Shown piece by piece: positions 31,400-44,100 of a stretch of DNA of 64,000 bases (within the stretch, counting starts at the first letter, position 1; every line of letters begins with the position of its first letter). This stretch comes from Saccharum officinarum (Eukaryota > Streptophyta > Magnoliopsida > Poales > Poaceae). The translations under genes were made by a program, and so were the position numbers. The notes under the pieces were generated by a model. It saw only the letters and a list, made by a program, of their open reading frames with translations. It was not told where the DNA came from and did no database searches. The stretch is taken from the NCBI GenBank assembly GCA_020631735.1, contig CM036197.1:41525880-41589879 (forward strand), in the 5' to 3' direction.

Positions 31400-32199
31400 G
31401 AACTAGTATATATGATCCAAATCGAGATGGACTTGGATAGCCATGGCGGCTTGGCTAGTGGGGCTCGCTTGTCCAACGCCTGAGGACCAACCTCCAATGC
31501 CTCGTCCATTTTTTTTTGATGAAGGGCATGCACAGCTTCTGAACTTGCTTCAAGTTCATTTCCTGCCCAATGGGACACTCCTTCAGAGCTTCTGCTATTT
31601 CCTTATCAGGTGCGAAGGAGCGACTTTGGCTGTCGAACTTGGACTGCAGCACCCTCAAGCACTGCTCTTTCCAGCCAGAGTAGTGCTCGTCCACATATAT
31701 AAGGCCAATGCTCATCTTCTTTTCCTTGCCTGGAGGTGCTGGTGCAGCTCCCTTCTTAGGCTTCTTGGAACCTTCATAAAAGCCAGACGTCAGGGGCGGC
31801 TCTGAACATGAAAGCATTGTAGCTCTTCTCAGTTTCTATGATTGTAATGTTCATCTCATTTTCAAACACACGGTCAGCATATGTAGTGGGCGGCCCGGCT
31901 CTTAATTTAGATTCAGCAGTTGTAACCTCTTTCATCCATGAAATTTCTTTTGTAAGCCTCGTCACAGCAGAATTTGCAGTTTCAGTGACAAAGTTTGCAT
32001 CGTCCACACCATCGCCAGCATCAGCAAGATCTGAAGTATGGAAAGACTTTGATTTGATTCCCAGACTTTTTGGTGCTAGACCATCACAAAACACAAAATC
32101 CCAAACTTCATCTGTCATTTCTTCTGGCCTTACTGAAGATATTTCTTTCCCATACATATTACCATTTTGCAAATGATGTGCAACTGTATAATAAGCCAT
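31400..32199 (-). pseudogene. Captured cytosolic leucyl-tRNA synthetase gene fragments inside hAT-2
   Basis: Minus-strand frames match successive blocks of plant cytosolic leucine-tRNA ligase: YTVAHHLQNGNMYGKEISSV and PEEMTDEVWDFVFCDG; then DLADAGDGVDDANFV and FENEMNITIIETEKSYNAFM; then SGFYEGSKKPKKGAA, VDEHYSGWKEQCLRVLQSKF, EALKECPIGQEMNLKQVQKL and DEALEVGPQALD. Large stretches of the enzyme are missing between blocks and there are frameshifts near 31800 and 31510. Between APKS and DLADAG lies 35 bp copied from the hAT-2 transposase exon. The segment sits antisense in intron 1 of the transposase gene and cannot encode a working enzyme. Identification is by recognising conserved blocks. Confidence 0.82.
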
Positions 32200-32426
32200 G
32201 TATAGCCTCGTTGTGTACTGGTACAGCTCAGTTCAGGAATGTTTTTGGGGTTTGCAGTTAGAGTAATTATTTTTTGCCAATATGTACATGCATATAACTA
32301 TAATAAATGTGTGTTTTTGCCTTTTTGCCAATATGTACCATTTTCTTAGTGCTGATGTATCAATGTGTGCCATTTTCTTCATTTTCTCATGTGGCCATGT
32401 ATGTTTTTGCCTTTTTCATTTGACAG

Positions 32427-32618
32427 GAAGTGAGCAATGTTGACTCCTGGTGCTACAAGTGGATCTCAAGCTGCTACTGTATCTCAATCTGTGGGTTCTC
32501 GTCCCCAGACTCGTCCTCGTCTTGCATCCGCTTCAGCAACACCGCCATCCGGTTCAGAAGCACCACCGCCATTCGGTTCAGCAGCACCGACAACTGATTC
32601 TGCAACTGTAGGTAATAC
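32427..32618 (+). CDS. hAT-2 transposase, N-terminal coding exon (before Gypsy)
   Basis: After the acceptor TTGACAG (32426), ATG 32437 starts MLTPGATSGSQAATVSQSVG and a Ser/Ala/Pro-rich leader ending VGNT. The frame continues without shift across the Gypsy (AATAC duplication) into DVVEVEDDVPVGCKRK at 48327. Confidence 0.8.
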
Positions 32619-35375
32619 TGTAACACCCTAAAATTTTGGGATATTTAAAAGTAGGTAAATATAATTTTTATGCAATTTTGTGGGCATACAAACTTAGAAT
32701 AATAATAATTTTTATTAACTTAAAATCAAACATAAGGGTAGAAACATGTTTGTGCACTCATGCTGTTGCATTTGAATATTTTGTATTGAGTGGTTTGATT
32801 CAAATTCAAAAGAGGATTCAAAACCATTTAAAAATGCTTTGAAATATTTGAAAACGAAAAAGAAAAGAGAATTCTTTCCTCTTCTCAGCTTTCAGCCCAA
32901 CCCTCGCTCGCGGCCCGCTTGCCTCCCGCGCGCGCGGCCCTTCTTTTCCCCCCGCATTTCGCTCGGCTTTCCCGAGCCGAGGTCAACGCGGCCCGTTTTC
33001 CCTGCCCTGCCTTGGGCCGAGCCGGCAGCAGGCCCGTTACCGTGCGCACCCGTGTTATCCCTTTCCCCGCTCTCTCTGGCTGACGCCACGGGTCCACCAG
33101 TCAGGGCCGCCTTCTTCTTCACGCCGCGCCCAATTTCCTTCCTTGCTTCTACCGATCAAATCCACCGCTCATATCCTTTCTTTCCTTGTTTAGAGCATCT
33201 TCGGGTTATAAAAACGGGATGCCGCACCCCTCCGCTCTATATTGCACCGAAGCGGAAGACTGACTTTGTCCCGAGGAGGCTACGCGGGAGTCGCAGCCGT
33301 AGCCATCCGCCATCCCGAGCTCCACGCCGTTTCCGGTCCGACTCCGTCTTCGTTTCCTACCTTGGTGAGCTCGCCATGTTCCCCACTCCATCCCAGTGCT
33401 TTTCTTTTGCGAGGTAACACTTTGAATCACGAGATAGCGTTCTCCGGTAATGGCGCCGCCGCGGGACTCACCGTCAGGCCTCTGTTCTGGCCGAGCGCCG
33501 CCATCGGCTGTTCCTGATCCGATCTGATCCATCCATTTTGTATCCAACGGCTGAGATTAGCCGATACCGGTTCGGCCGAAAATTTTGCTAAAGAGTCCCT
33601 GCACTTTTTAAATATATAACCCGCTGTCCAAGGTGCATTCCTGCATCGCGTTTTATCCTTTTGAAAGCGTATTTGGTCTCGGTAATTCAAGAATACGCTT
33701 TCACTTATTTACAGTTTTACCACTGGTTTTGTTTTAGTCATAACTTCTCCGTTTTAACTCCGATTTGACCCGTTCAAATTGCATTAGGTTCGTATTTGCG
33801 AGCTCTATATGTTAGTAGTACAGTACAATAGGTTTGTGATGTTTTATTTTCGAGTTTGAATTAAAGTAATTATTTTTCTATAAGAAATCTTCGTAAATTC
33901 GTAACTTCATCGTTTTAGCTCCGTTTTTCATGATCTTCGTGTTTGTGTGATCCTAGCGAGTTGTAGATTCGTTTTAAAGACTTTTTATCTTATTTTATTA
34001 TGGTTAGTGTACTGTTCTAATTATAGTCTTGTTTGTTTATGCATGATTATTCTGGATGAATGTTGTTGCTATTGTTGATCGAGTATAGACGGTGAGCAAT
34101 TCGTTGGGGATCAGGAGTTTTTCTACGAGCAAGATCATCAGGACCAGTTTGAGCAAGGCAAGTATAGCTTGGGATTATCCTTGTTGTCCTATTCACAATA
34201 AGCAAATAATATCATTATGCATATATTTCTTTTTTAAGGATGACTTAGTGTTGATCTTATTCCTTGATACCTATTATATTGCGTGGAGTAGTATTGCTAG
34301 TGCTTAACATGAACTATGATCATGTAATTTGACTAATGGAATATGCAATAAACATTAAAAGATGACTTTTTATTACTGTCAAAAGGGGACTAGAGCATGG
34401 GGTTATTTTGGTGCTCTCGTTACTCTCCTTAAGGACTTATCTGTAAGCGAACATCCGGAACTTACAGTACAACTGTGAGGGATATATGGCTCTGGCTTTA
34501 GTCATATAGAAGGACCTTTTCTAGCTTGTTAGTGGTAATCCTTTTTGGCGTAAGAATGGCTTGACGAATCAGGTATAGTGCGGCCTCTGTCCTCATGTGT
34601 ATAGGCTACGTGTTATTGTGCCATTTGGAAGGGGGGCTCTATATCTGTTTGATGAGTGAATCTAATGGCCCTAACTTGTTAGATGAACCTTTGAAAGACT
34701 TCATAGTGTTCCCCTGCCTGCTCACCTTAGAAGTGTTTTGGGAGTAATTAACCCGGGCATATGGGCAACACGACTCACAGTGAAAGTGTACAACCTCTGT
34801 AGAGTGTAAAACCGGTATATCAGCCGTGCTCACGGTCACGAGTGGTATTGGACCCTTATGGAATAGTTGATCATTAATAATGAATATGTTTTTGCTATTC
34901 GTTAATCATTTCACATGGATCATATGTTTATTGTTTACATTGAGACATTTTGATATTATTGATATACTAAAATTATGCTAATTAAAAGCTACATGCTAAT
35001 AAACTAATGTCATGCCTTTGAGCCTTATGAACCCCATGTTACACTTGTTGAGTACGAGATGTGCTTACGCTTGTTTATTTTTCTTACTTGGATAAAAATC
35101 CCGGATGGGTAACAGATGGTGCAAATAGTGACTACTACTACTTCCTTGAAGATTACTAGACTTGCAGTCAACCAGTCAATGTGCCTGTGATTGGAGCTAC
35201 CATGAGAGTTTTATATTTTACTTCCGCTACATTTGTGTAAAGACTATGTGTTAATAATCGTGATGTAATAACATTTGTGATGATACTTCCTTTATAATTT
35301 GTTAACTTATGTGTGATTGATCTCTAGGCACATATAAGAGTATGCACTCCATTTGGTCGTTAAATGGGTGTGACA
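32619..35375 (+). repeat. Gypsy 5' LTR (2,757 bp)
   Basis: Begins TGTAACACCCTAAAATTTTG and ends GGGTGTGACA. It is highly similar along its whole length to 45586-48321, with scattered substitutions and a short indel near 33596-33620. The ORFs inside appear in both LTRs and reflect duplication, not genes. Confidence 0.95.
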
Positions 35376-35378
35376 AAT

Positions 35379-35391
35379 TGGTATCGGAGCC
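35379..35391 (+). other. Gypsy primer binding site (initiator Met tRNA)
   Basis: TGGTATCGGAGCC three bases after the LTR; 12 of 13 bases match the complement of the plant initiator tRNA-Met 3' end. Confidence 0.9.
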
Positions 35392-35564
35392 AGGTTGACT
35401 GTAGGACGGAAGCCTAGCTAGAAATGATCGATTTAGTATCTTCTTTTTCACTATTTTTATTTTTATTATCTTGCTCTTGTTATTTGATAAATTTTTATGC
35501 TTCTTATGTCTCATTCTATTACGAAATTTTGCCTCTGTTCTAACTACATCTAAAAACTCTGTAG

Positions 35565-36420
35565 ATGGTTCGTGGCCGCAAGACTGCCCGCATCACCACT
35601 GAAGGACACTACCCACCTCGTGCTTTGCTTACACCTGAAGAGCCACAAGAGGAAGTACCCTAGGAGAAGGAGCAGACCCCTGAAGCACCAATCCAAGCGT
35701 CAGCACCTCCTCAGGAAGAACCCGAGCCTGAAGAAGACCCTGAGATCATCGAGATTGAAGATGATGAAGAGGAGGAAGCCAATGGAGGAGAGCAACCCCA
35801 TCTCCACCACATGATGCAGCTGCTGAGGATGTGCCACCTCCTCCAATGGGATGGACTGTGAAGATCTACCACAAGGCTAGAGGAGATGTTGTCTCTCACC
35901 ATCGACTTATGGGAATGCTCTCTTCCTACTTCGCTGATTGGCACCCAGCTATAGAGTACGTCTGTTGGGAGTATACCCATCCGCTGGAGGACACTTACTA
36001 GAAGGCAAGAGCGAGTATTTTTCCTAAGGATGAGGAAAAGGGGCATACCAGTTGGACAGGATGTATGCTCACATGGGTCGTCGAGCTACCATGGAGGCTA
36101 GCATTGAAGATGCCACTTTTAAAGCATGTATGGGCCTTCGCTACCTTCGCTTTGACAGCATGAAGCATAATGTTCACCGTTACTTCCTCGTGCACACCCT
36201 GACCTTGGATGGGCCATGATGGATCCAGTGTAGTTGGAACCACTTCCTCGGGTGATGGTGAACTTTGTCTATGATATGATGGAGAGGAAGCTGTAGTTAG
36301 AGGAGATGGTGAAGGCACAGGGGAAGACCATCAAGAGGTGCCAAGCAATGATTGATGAACTCCAAACAAACCAAGACATGTCCAAGATTTATGAGATATT
36401 AGAACATGAGCCACGTCATT
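35565..36420 (+). pseudogene. Extra ORF between LTR and gag of the Gypsy element, broken
   Basis: ATG 35565 opens MVRGRKTARITTEGHYPPRA and a glutamate/proline-rich stretch (EEPEPEEDPEIIEIEDDEEE). It has a TAG at 35661 and a frame change near 35800, after which MGWTVKIYHKARGDVV, GMLSSYFADWHPAIEYVCWE and YTHPLEDTY are readable until another TAG near 35999; further lesions follow. It resembles neither gag nor pol. I do not recognise the function; some grass Gypsy lineages carry an additional ORF near gag. Confidence 0.55.
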
Positions 36421-37117
36421 AGAAAATAGGAGTCCTTCATGTAATAAGAACGTTCTTAGTAACGTCAGTTGAGTCTTCGAGTCTGTCGTGTGGTTTGAAC
36501 TTTGGTGTGATAGTTGCTTTATCATTATACTTATGTGTGAGTTAGATTTTTGTTATGAGTGTTGGGGGCTTGTAGGCATGTCTACAAGTTCTATTTTTAA
36601 GAATAAAAAGTTTATTAGTCAAGGGAATAATAGTTGGGTTTGGTATTGTCACGTTTCTGTCCTTGTTGTTTTTTGGAGCAGTCTGCAATGTTTCTGCTAT
36701 GGTTCAAAAACGGTTCGCGCAATATTTATAAAAATTTTATGAGAGAAACTAGGTTTAATAACCTTTCAAATTCCACTAGATTCACCTTTTTATTTGATCT
36801 GGTTTGAGAGATATAACTATCACAAGATAAAGTTTCTACACAGTCTAGAATCTGGGATAGTTTCTGTTGCGCCTTATTTTTCAATAACTTAACGACAGAA
36901 TCTGGTCTTATGGTCCAAATAAAAGTTGTGGAGAACTTCATAAGCTTTCCAACCATATAAAGCACGCCTCTATTGGACTTCTGTAGCTCAAGATATGATT
37001 GATTTACTGAACTATTAATATTGATAGTCGTCCAAAAAACTTTCAGATCTCATTCTTTATCTTATAAGGGGTTGGTAACATGGAAATCTTAAAGTTTGCA
37101 TTTTTTATGGATGGTAG
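36421..37117 (+). other. Spacer between extra ORF and gag
   Basis: AT-rich, no coding signal and no recognisable motif; probably an untranslated leader for gag. Confidence 0.5.
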
Positions 37118-38190
37118 ATGGCCGGAAGAGGAAGAGGCAGGGGTCGTGGAGGTGTTTCCCCAAATCCACCACCACCACCGCCACCCACTATCGAGCAACT
37201 ATTGGCAGTGCAAACATAGCTTATGCAATAACTGGTGCAGAACCAACATAATCAGCCAGTTGCTAGGGCACAACCACATGATAAGCGTGGTGAGTTTTTG
37301 AAGGGTCATCCCCCAGTGTTCACGCATGCCGCTGATCCATTGGAAGCAGATGATTGGCTTCGTGCCGTGGAAAAGCAACTCAAGATTGCACAATGTGATG
37401 ACCGGCAGAAGGTGTTGTTTGCTTCTGGACAACTCAAGGGAGAAGCTCAGGATTGGTGGGAATCGTATGAGTATGGTCGCCCCACCAATGCTCCCGCGGT
37501 CACTTGGCAAGAGTTTAGAGAGAACTTCAGAGCTTACCATATACCAGAAGGGATGATAGAACTGAAGGCAGAGGAATTCAGGAACTTGACCCAAGGGTCA
37601 TTGTCCGTAGCTGAGTATCGTGACAGGTTTACCCAGTTGTCACGATATGCTCCACATGAGGTGGCTAATGACAATGATAAGCAGCGCCGCTTCTTGAAGG
37701 GATTGTATGGACTACAATTGCAGCTGATGTCCAATACTTATCCCAATTTTTAGATGCTTGTGAACCACGCTATCGTGGTGGATAACAAGCGCAAGGAGAT
37801 GGATGCCAAGAGGAAAAGGCTTCAGGGACAGACTTCTGGTAGTAACACTCGTCCGCGTACTGGTTTCTAGCAAGGTAATCAACAGAGGCCTCCTTCGGGT
37901 CAGTGGAATCGTGGTCAGGTCCCTTTCCGCAATCAGTTCCCGCAACGTCCCCCATTCTAGCCGCAGAATGGCAACCAACGCCCTCCGCAGTAGAGTGAGA
38001 ATCAGCCTCAGCATCAGGGTCCTTCCAATAATACTCCCATGAATACTAGTGCTCCTAATACCCCAAACAAATGTTTTCGATGTGGGAAAGAAGGTCACTT
38101 GTCTTACAATTGCCCTGAGAAGCCCAACCAGCAGACTCCCTAGAGGTAGGGAAGTCACCAGAAGCCTGCACCTAACACTGGAAGGGTGAA
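37118..38190 (+). pseudogene. Gypsy gag with CCHC knuckle, many nonsense codons
   Basis: ATG 37118 gives MAGRGRGRGRGGVSPNPPPP, then the retrotrans_gag core (FLKGHPPVFTHAADPLEADD, LKGEAQDWWESYEYG, LTQGSLSVAEYRDRFTQLSR) and the knuckle CFRCGKEGHLSYNC (near 38075). In-frame stops: TAG 37217, TAA 37229, TAG 37751, 37868, 37958, 37991, 38141 and 38147. The frame is otherwise kept, so these are point changes, mostly at former CAG/CAA codons. Confidence 0.92.
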
Positions 38191-41129
38191 CCACTTGTCC
38201 CAGGAAACAATAGTGGAAGAACCAGAAGTTATGCTTGGTACGTTCGATGTCCATTCCACTCATGCCATTGTTCTTTTTGATTCTGGAGCATCACATTCTT
38301 TCATATCACAAGCATTTGTTAGAATACATAGAATTCATTTGTGTACCATGAAGAACCCTATATTAGTAAACTCACCTGGTGGAAACATGCCAGCATCTTA
38401 TCGTTGTCTCCCGATTAGTCTCATTCTAAGGGGGGTAGAGTTTAAGGTGAGTCCTATAGTATTGAGAACAGTTGGGATTGATCTCATATTGGGAATGGAT
38501 TGGATGATGCAACAACAAGCAGAGATTCAGTGCAAGGGGAAATCAGTAGTGCTGACAACACCGAAGGGAGATAGGATCAGAGTTGATGTGAAAGTGCAAA
38601 AACAGGAGACCGCTACAGTGAACTAGCTTAATGATGGTGCCAACAAGGAGGACCAGGTTGTGGAGGAGTTCTCCGATGTGTTTCCTGAGGAATTGCCAGG
38701 TATGCCACCAGACTGTGACATTGAATTTATTATTGAATTATTATCTGGAACTGCATCCATAGCTAAGCGTCCATATAGAATGGGAGTAGATGAATTAGAA
38801 GAACTTAAGAAACAAATTAAGGAGTTGCAGGATAAGGGTTTCATTCATCCTAGTTCTTCACCTTGGGGAGCACCAGTGATTTTTGTAGATAAGAAAGATG
38901 GCACTCAGAGAATGTGTGTAGATTATCGGTCTCTCAATGAGGTTACTATCAAGAATAAGTACCCGTTGCCCAGAATTGATGACTTGTTTGATTAGTTGAG
39001 GGGTGCTTGTGTATTCTCCAAGATTGATCTTCATTCTGGATATCACCAGTTGAAGATTCGTGCTAGTGATATACCAAAGACAGCTTTTTCCATACGGTAT
39101 GGGTTATATGAGTATACAGTGATGTCTTTTGGTCTGACTAATGCCCCTACATACTTTATGTATTTGATGAATAAGGTGTTCATGGAATATCTGGACAAGT
39201 TTGTAGTGGTATTCATTGATGATATCCTAGTATTCTCAAAGACTGAAGAGGAACATGTCGAATATTTGAGGTTGATCTTGCAAAAGCTCAGAGAACACCA
39301 GTTATATGCCAAGCGGAGTAAATGTGAGTTTTGGTTGAAGGAAGTTTCCTTTCTTGGTCATGTTATCTCAAATGGAGGAATATCAGTAGATCCTAGCAAA
39401 GTGAAAGATGTATTGGACTAGAAGCCACCAACCAATGTAAGTGAGATCTATAGTTTCTTGGGATTAGCAGGCTATTACAGGAGATTTATAGAGAGATTTT
39501 CTAAGCTTGCGAAGCCAATGACTGCACTGTTGGAGAAGAATGCCAAGTTTGGGTGGTCTGAGAAGTGTCAGGATAATTTTGAGGAATTGAAGAAAAAGAT
39601 TGACCACTGCACCCGTATTAGTTTTGCCAGATCTGAGTAAACATTTCTCTATCTACTGTGATTCATCTCGTTTGGGTTTGGGATGTGTTCTTATGCAAGA
39701 AGGTAGAGTTGTGGCATATGCATCGAGACAGTTGAGAAAGCATGAATTAAATTATCCTACTCATGACTTGGAATTAGCTGCAGTGGTTCATGCACTAAAG
39801 GTATGAAGATACTATTTAATTGGACATAAGAGTGATATATACACTGATCACAAGAGTCTAAAGTATATCTTCACTCAATCAGATCTGAACTTGAGACAGC
39901 GTAGATGGTTGAAGTTGATAAAGGATTATGATCTAGAGGTGTATTATCATCCAGGAAAGGCTAACGTCGTTGCTGATGCTCTTAGTAGGAAAAGCTACGC
40001 TAATGAAGTGCAAGTAATGCCTATACCAAGGGAGTTGTGTGCTGAATGTGAGCATCTGAATTTAGGGTTTACCACCAATGCAGTAGAATTGGTACTAGAA
40101 CCTACTCTGGAGCAAGAGATACGCAAGAGTCAGATGAAAGATGCCAAATTGAGAGAGATAGCGGAGAATATAGTGAAGGGCAAATCACCAGGATTCCATA
40201 AGGATGATAAGGGTACGCTATGGTTTGGAAAAAGGCTGTGTGTGCTAGAGGATAAGACTATCAGAGAGGCAATTCTGAGTGAAGCTCATGAGTCAGCTTA
40301 TTCCATACATCCTGGAAGTACTAAGATGTATCTGGATCTGAGAGAGAAATATTGGTGATATGGTTTAAAAAGAGATGTTGCTAAATATGTTGCTTTGTGT
40401 GACACATGTCAAAGGGTGAAAGCTGAACACCAGAGACCTGTAGGATTGTTACAACCTATGCAGATACCCAAATGGAAATGGGAAGAAGTTGATATGGATT
40501 TTATAGTTAGGTTACCACGTACTTAAAGAGGGTATGATTCAATTTGGGTAATAGTAGATCGTCTAACAAAGGTTGCTTATTTTCTACCAGTTAAGACTAC
40601 TTGTAGCAGTGCAAGGTTGGCAAAATTATATATGGAAAGAATAGTAAGTCTACATAGAGTTCCTAAGAAAATTGTGTCTGATCGGGGTACCCAGTTTACA
40701 TCTCATTATTGGCAAAAGATACATGAATCACTAGGAACCAAGCTGAACTTTAGTACAGCTTACCATCCACAGATAGATGGACAAACGGAGAGAATTAATC
40801 AGATATTGGAAGATATGTTGAGAGCTTATGCTTTACAATATGGTACTAGTTGGGATAAGAGTTTGCCTTATGCAGACTTCTCTTATAACAATAGTTATCA
40901 GAAGAGTCTTCAGATGGCACCGTTTGAGGCTCTATATGGACAAAAGTGTAGAACCCCGTTGTTTTGGAATCAGACAAGGGAAAGTCAAGTGTTTGGGCCT
41001 GATGTACTCAAGGATGCTGAAAAGAAAGTAAGAATAATTAGAGATAATCTAAAAATAGCCCAGTCCAGACAGAAGAGTTATGCTGATACTCGGAGGAGAG
41101 AGTTGACTTTTGAAGTAGGGGATTATGTC
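38191..41129 (+). pseudogene. Gypsy pol: protease, RT, RNase H, integrase core
   Basis: In order: protease VLFDSGASHSFIS (near 38270), LILGMDWM, RT blocks [16 protein letters not shown] and [17 protein letters not shown], the catalytic [11 protein letters not shown] (near 39215), RNase H ([37 protein letters not shown]), and integrase (SDRGTQFTSHYW, STAYHPQIDGQTERINQ, MAPFEALYGQKCRTP). Lesions: TAG 38624, 38993 and 39419, a frameshift in an A run near 39593, TGA 39804 and 40356, TAA 40524. It ends at GDYV where a solo LTR is inserted. Confidence 0.94.
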
Positions 41130-44100
41130 TGTAACACCTCTGGGTGTTAAGCATGCATTAGCATTTCAAAGCATAAAGCATTCAGCATCATTTTATGACT
41201 AGCATTGCATGAAATATAGCTCTTTTAAATTTAAACTTAAAAAGCAAATAATTAGAACCCTAACTTTGATGTAAGTGCCAAAAAGGTAGTATACTTTTGG
41301 GTATTAGCAATTTTAAATAATCTAGAATAAATTAATATGATTTTTGAAGCAATTCTTGAATTCAAGTTTTTCTCAAATTTTGTTTTAAAAATATTCTAAA
41401 CAAATAAATTTTTGATTAACAATTTAGCTTTAAATCCTAAATTCAAAATCTATTGAGAATTTTGAAAAATGTCCTACATGAAAGTTGTAGAGAATAAAAT
41501 TTTGAACAACTTTTATTTTGGGCCAGAATTCTGAAAACCTCTTTTTCATCTCCAAATCCAATTTTGAAACAAATAAGGAAATCTGAAAATATTATTTATA
41601 AAGGAAAATTCGTTTTCACCCTACTGGGCCGTGGCCTCCTTTTCGGCCCAGCGGCTCTGGCAGCCCGGCCCGTAGCCCCGCGCCGGCGTCCTCCCGTGCG
41701 CGCCCGTGCGTGAAGCCGTGGCACCGCGGCAGAGCTCGGCCGCCGCGTGGCCGGACGCCGACGACGCCGCGTGACACGCGCCCCTGTGGCCCCCGCAGCA
41801 CCGCGCTCGCTTACCCCCCCTCCGCGCGCTCGTCCGCCTCGGCTGCTCCCTCCATTCCCTCTCGCCCCCGCCAGCAGCAGCAGCGCACCGCCGCGCCATC
41901 ACCGGCTCCCGGAGCTCCGCCACCGCCGTTCGCGCTCGTGGCTGCTTCTCCGGCCGATTCCTCCCGGCCTCAGCTCCGCCCCGCTTCCCTCCACCGCGTG
42001 CGCGCCTCCACTCCGCCGCTCGAGCTCAGGTGAGGGCCAATTGGCCGCCCCCTCCTCCACTGCCGCCATGGCCGTCGTTAGCCGGCGCGCATGGCCGGAG
42101 CTCCCTGGCCCTTCATGCCTCCTCCGGTCTTGAGCATCCGCTTCCCCTTCGTCTAGCGGTGCTCGCGCTCGCCTTCTCGGCCGCCCCCGTGGCCTGCATT
42201 GGCCGGCCGACGAGCTGCAGCGCTGCCGTGCCACCATCTCCACCGGCAAGCCTCCTCCGGAGCTCCTGCGCCGCTTGGAGTTAGTGCGCTGGGTGCGTCT
42301 CGGTGCGGGGAGCACGTTGGTGCCCTCCCCGTCACCGGAGACCTCACCGGCGGCGAGTTCGTCACCGGTCAGCGCCTCCCCCGCGCTGCTCTGGCTGGCC
42401 GGTGGGTTCGTTGACCCGTGGGTCCCGCGTGTCAGCACGTGTGGGTGCACTGCACCGGGTGTATTCAGCGTTTTCACCGGCGAATTTTTAAAAGAATTAA
42501 GGAAAATGATTTCTCAGAATTATGAAACAGCTTTGAAAAATCATATCTCAAGATTTATAGCTCCAAAAATGATGAAACAAATTTTGAAATGTTCCTCTTG
42601 AATATATCTACAGTTTAAAAATATCTCATATTATTTTTGTAACACTTTACTATGCAAATTTATTTAATTGCTATAAATGCTGATATCTTAGAAAATATGT
42701 AGTAAATAAAATAATGAAGGAAAAAATATGATTCTTGTTGCTTTAATCTTTATTAGTGATGTACTTTCTAGGAAAAATATTAGTGAAGCATGTTCTGTGA
42801 GAAATTTTTGAGGTGTAGTACAAATGCTTTTAATTGATAATCTTTGTTATTTTTAGTAGAAAGCTAAATTTGTATAGAACATACATGTGATAATTTTTGT
42901 AGTGTGTTAGTTTACTGTTAGTAACATAGAAAAAATGTGAAATCTGTTGTTTGATACTTTTTCTAGTACAAAATAATTTTATGCTCGTATTTAGGCTATA
43001 ACTTGTTTATTTTGTATAGGCAGTTTTACATAGACAATTCTCATGAAAATTTAGTAGTAGGTTAGTTAGGGTAAGAGTAATCTACTGTAATTTTTGTAGA
43101 TTTTTATCTGCACCAAAAATAGGTGTTGCTGTGTAACCCTAGTTAAATAGGGAATAAAAGATTATTCTTTATGAGAAATTAAGAGAAATAAAATATGTTT
43201 GGTGTATCTTTGAAGCATCATTATGCCTTGCTGATGTTATGGTTGAGTTAGGTTGGTAAGCTTTGGTAGCTTAGGTTCACTTGTATGTGTAGATGATAGG
43301 CTAACTAATAGAAGAATAAGGTGCATGTTTTAGGATATATGTTCTTGGATGACGTGGACTACCTTGTAGAAGAAATAGTTATATTCAAACTGCTCATTCC
43401 ATGTGCTCATCTGTATCTCATGTCATCAAAGCACTCCACCACAATCCGATGCATCACTCGCATGTTTACTTATGCACTTGCATCATACAGGATCGCAGGG
43501 AGAGTCGCAGGTAGCAGTACAGGAGGAGCAGGCTTGGACGGATCAGCAGAAGCCCCAAGCACAGGAGGTGCCCGAGGAGGAAGAGTCAGGCGAGGAGCTG
43601 CCAGAGTGCGTTGACCACCATCCTAGCTCGTTCGAAAGAGGCAAGCCCCGGAGCATTATAAGTCTCCTATTTTATAAAAGTTGTTCCTTACTACATGAAC
43701 TATAGTTATATATATAGTTGCATTAAGTTATAGGAGTTAAGTGAAACCGTTGTTGCATTATTACCTTGGCCACCAGATTATCTTTCACCCTGTTAGGTCA
43801 GGATCGAGTAAATTGCTTAGTCATGCTTAGACCGGTAGAAGTCGGGTGATTTCCTGTCACCTGCGAGTTATAGGTGGATACCGGGTTATGGTTAGCTGTA
43901 ATTGTGATCATAAAAAGTAACTAAGTGTTGATAGATAAATAAAGACCGGGCGGAGTCTTATAGGGTTTTGGACTATAGTGATTCCGTCTGTGTCGATTAA
44001 GGACCGATCGTTGCTCGTCCCTCTTGTCATGTTGAACACATGCCTCATATTTAGCTGGCCGAATAAAGTACCTTTCGACCGTGAAGCTAGTGACACTTTT

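Noticed and set aside
32839..33690. ORFs repeated at 45791-46637
   Set aside because: Same sequence in the two LTRs of the Gypsy element; duplication reflects LTR identity, not a gene family.
41616..42601. ORFs of 60-190 residues around 42 kb
   Set aside because: Located in the GC-rich part of the solo LTR; proline/arginine-rich readings in all frames.
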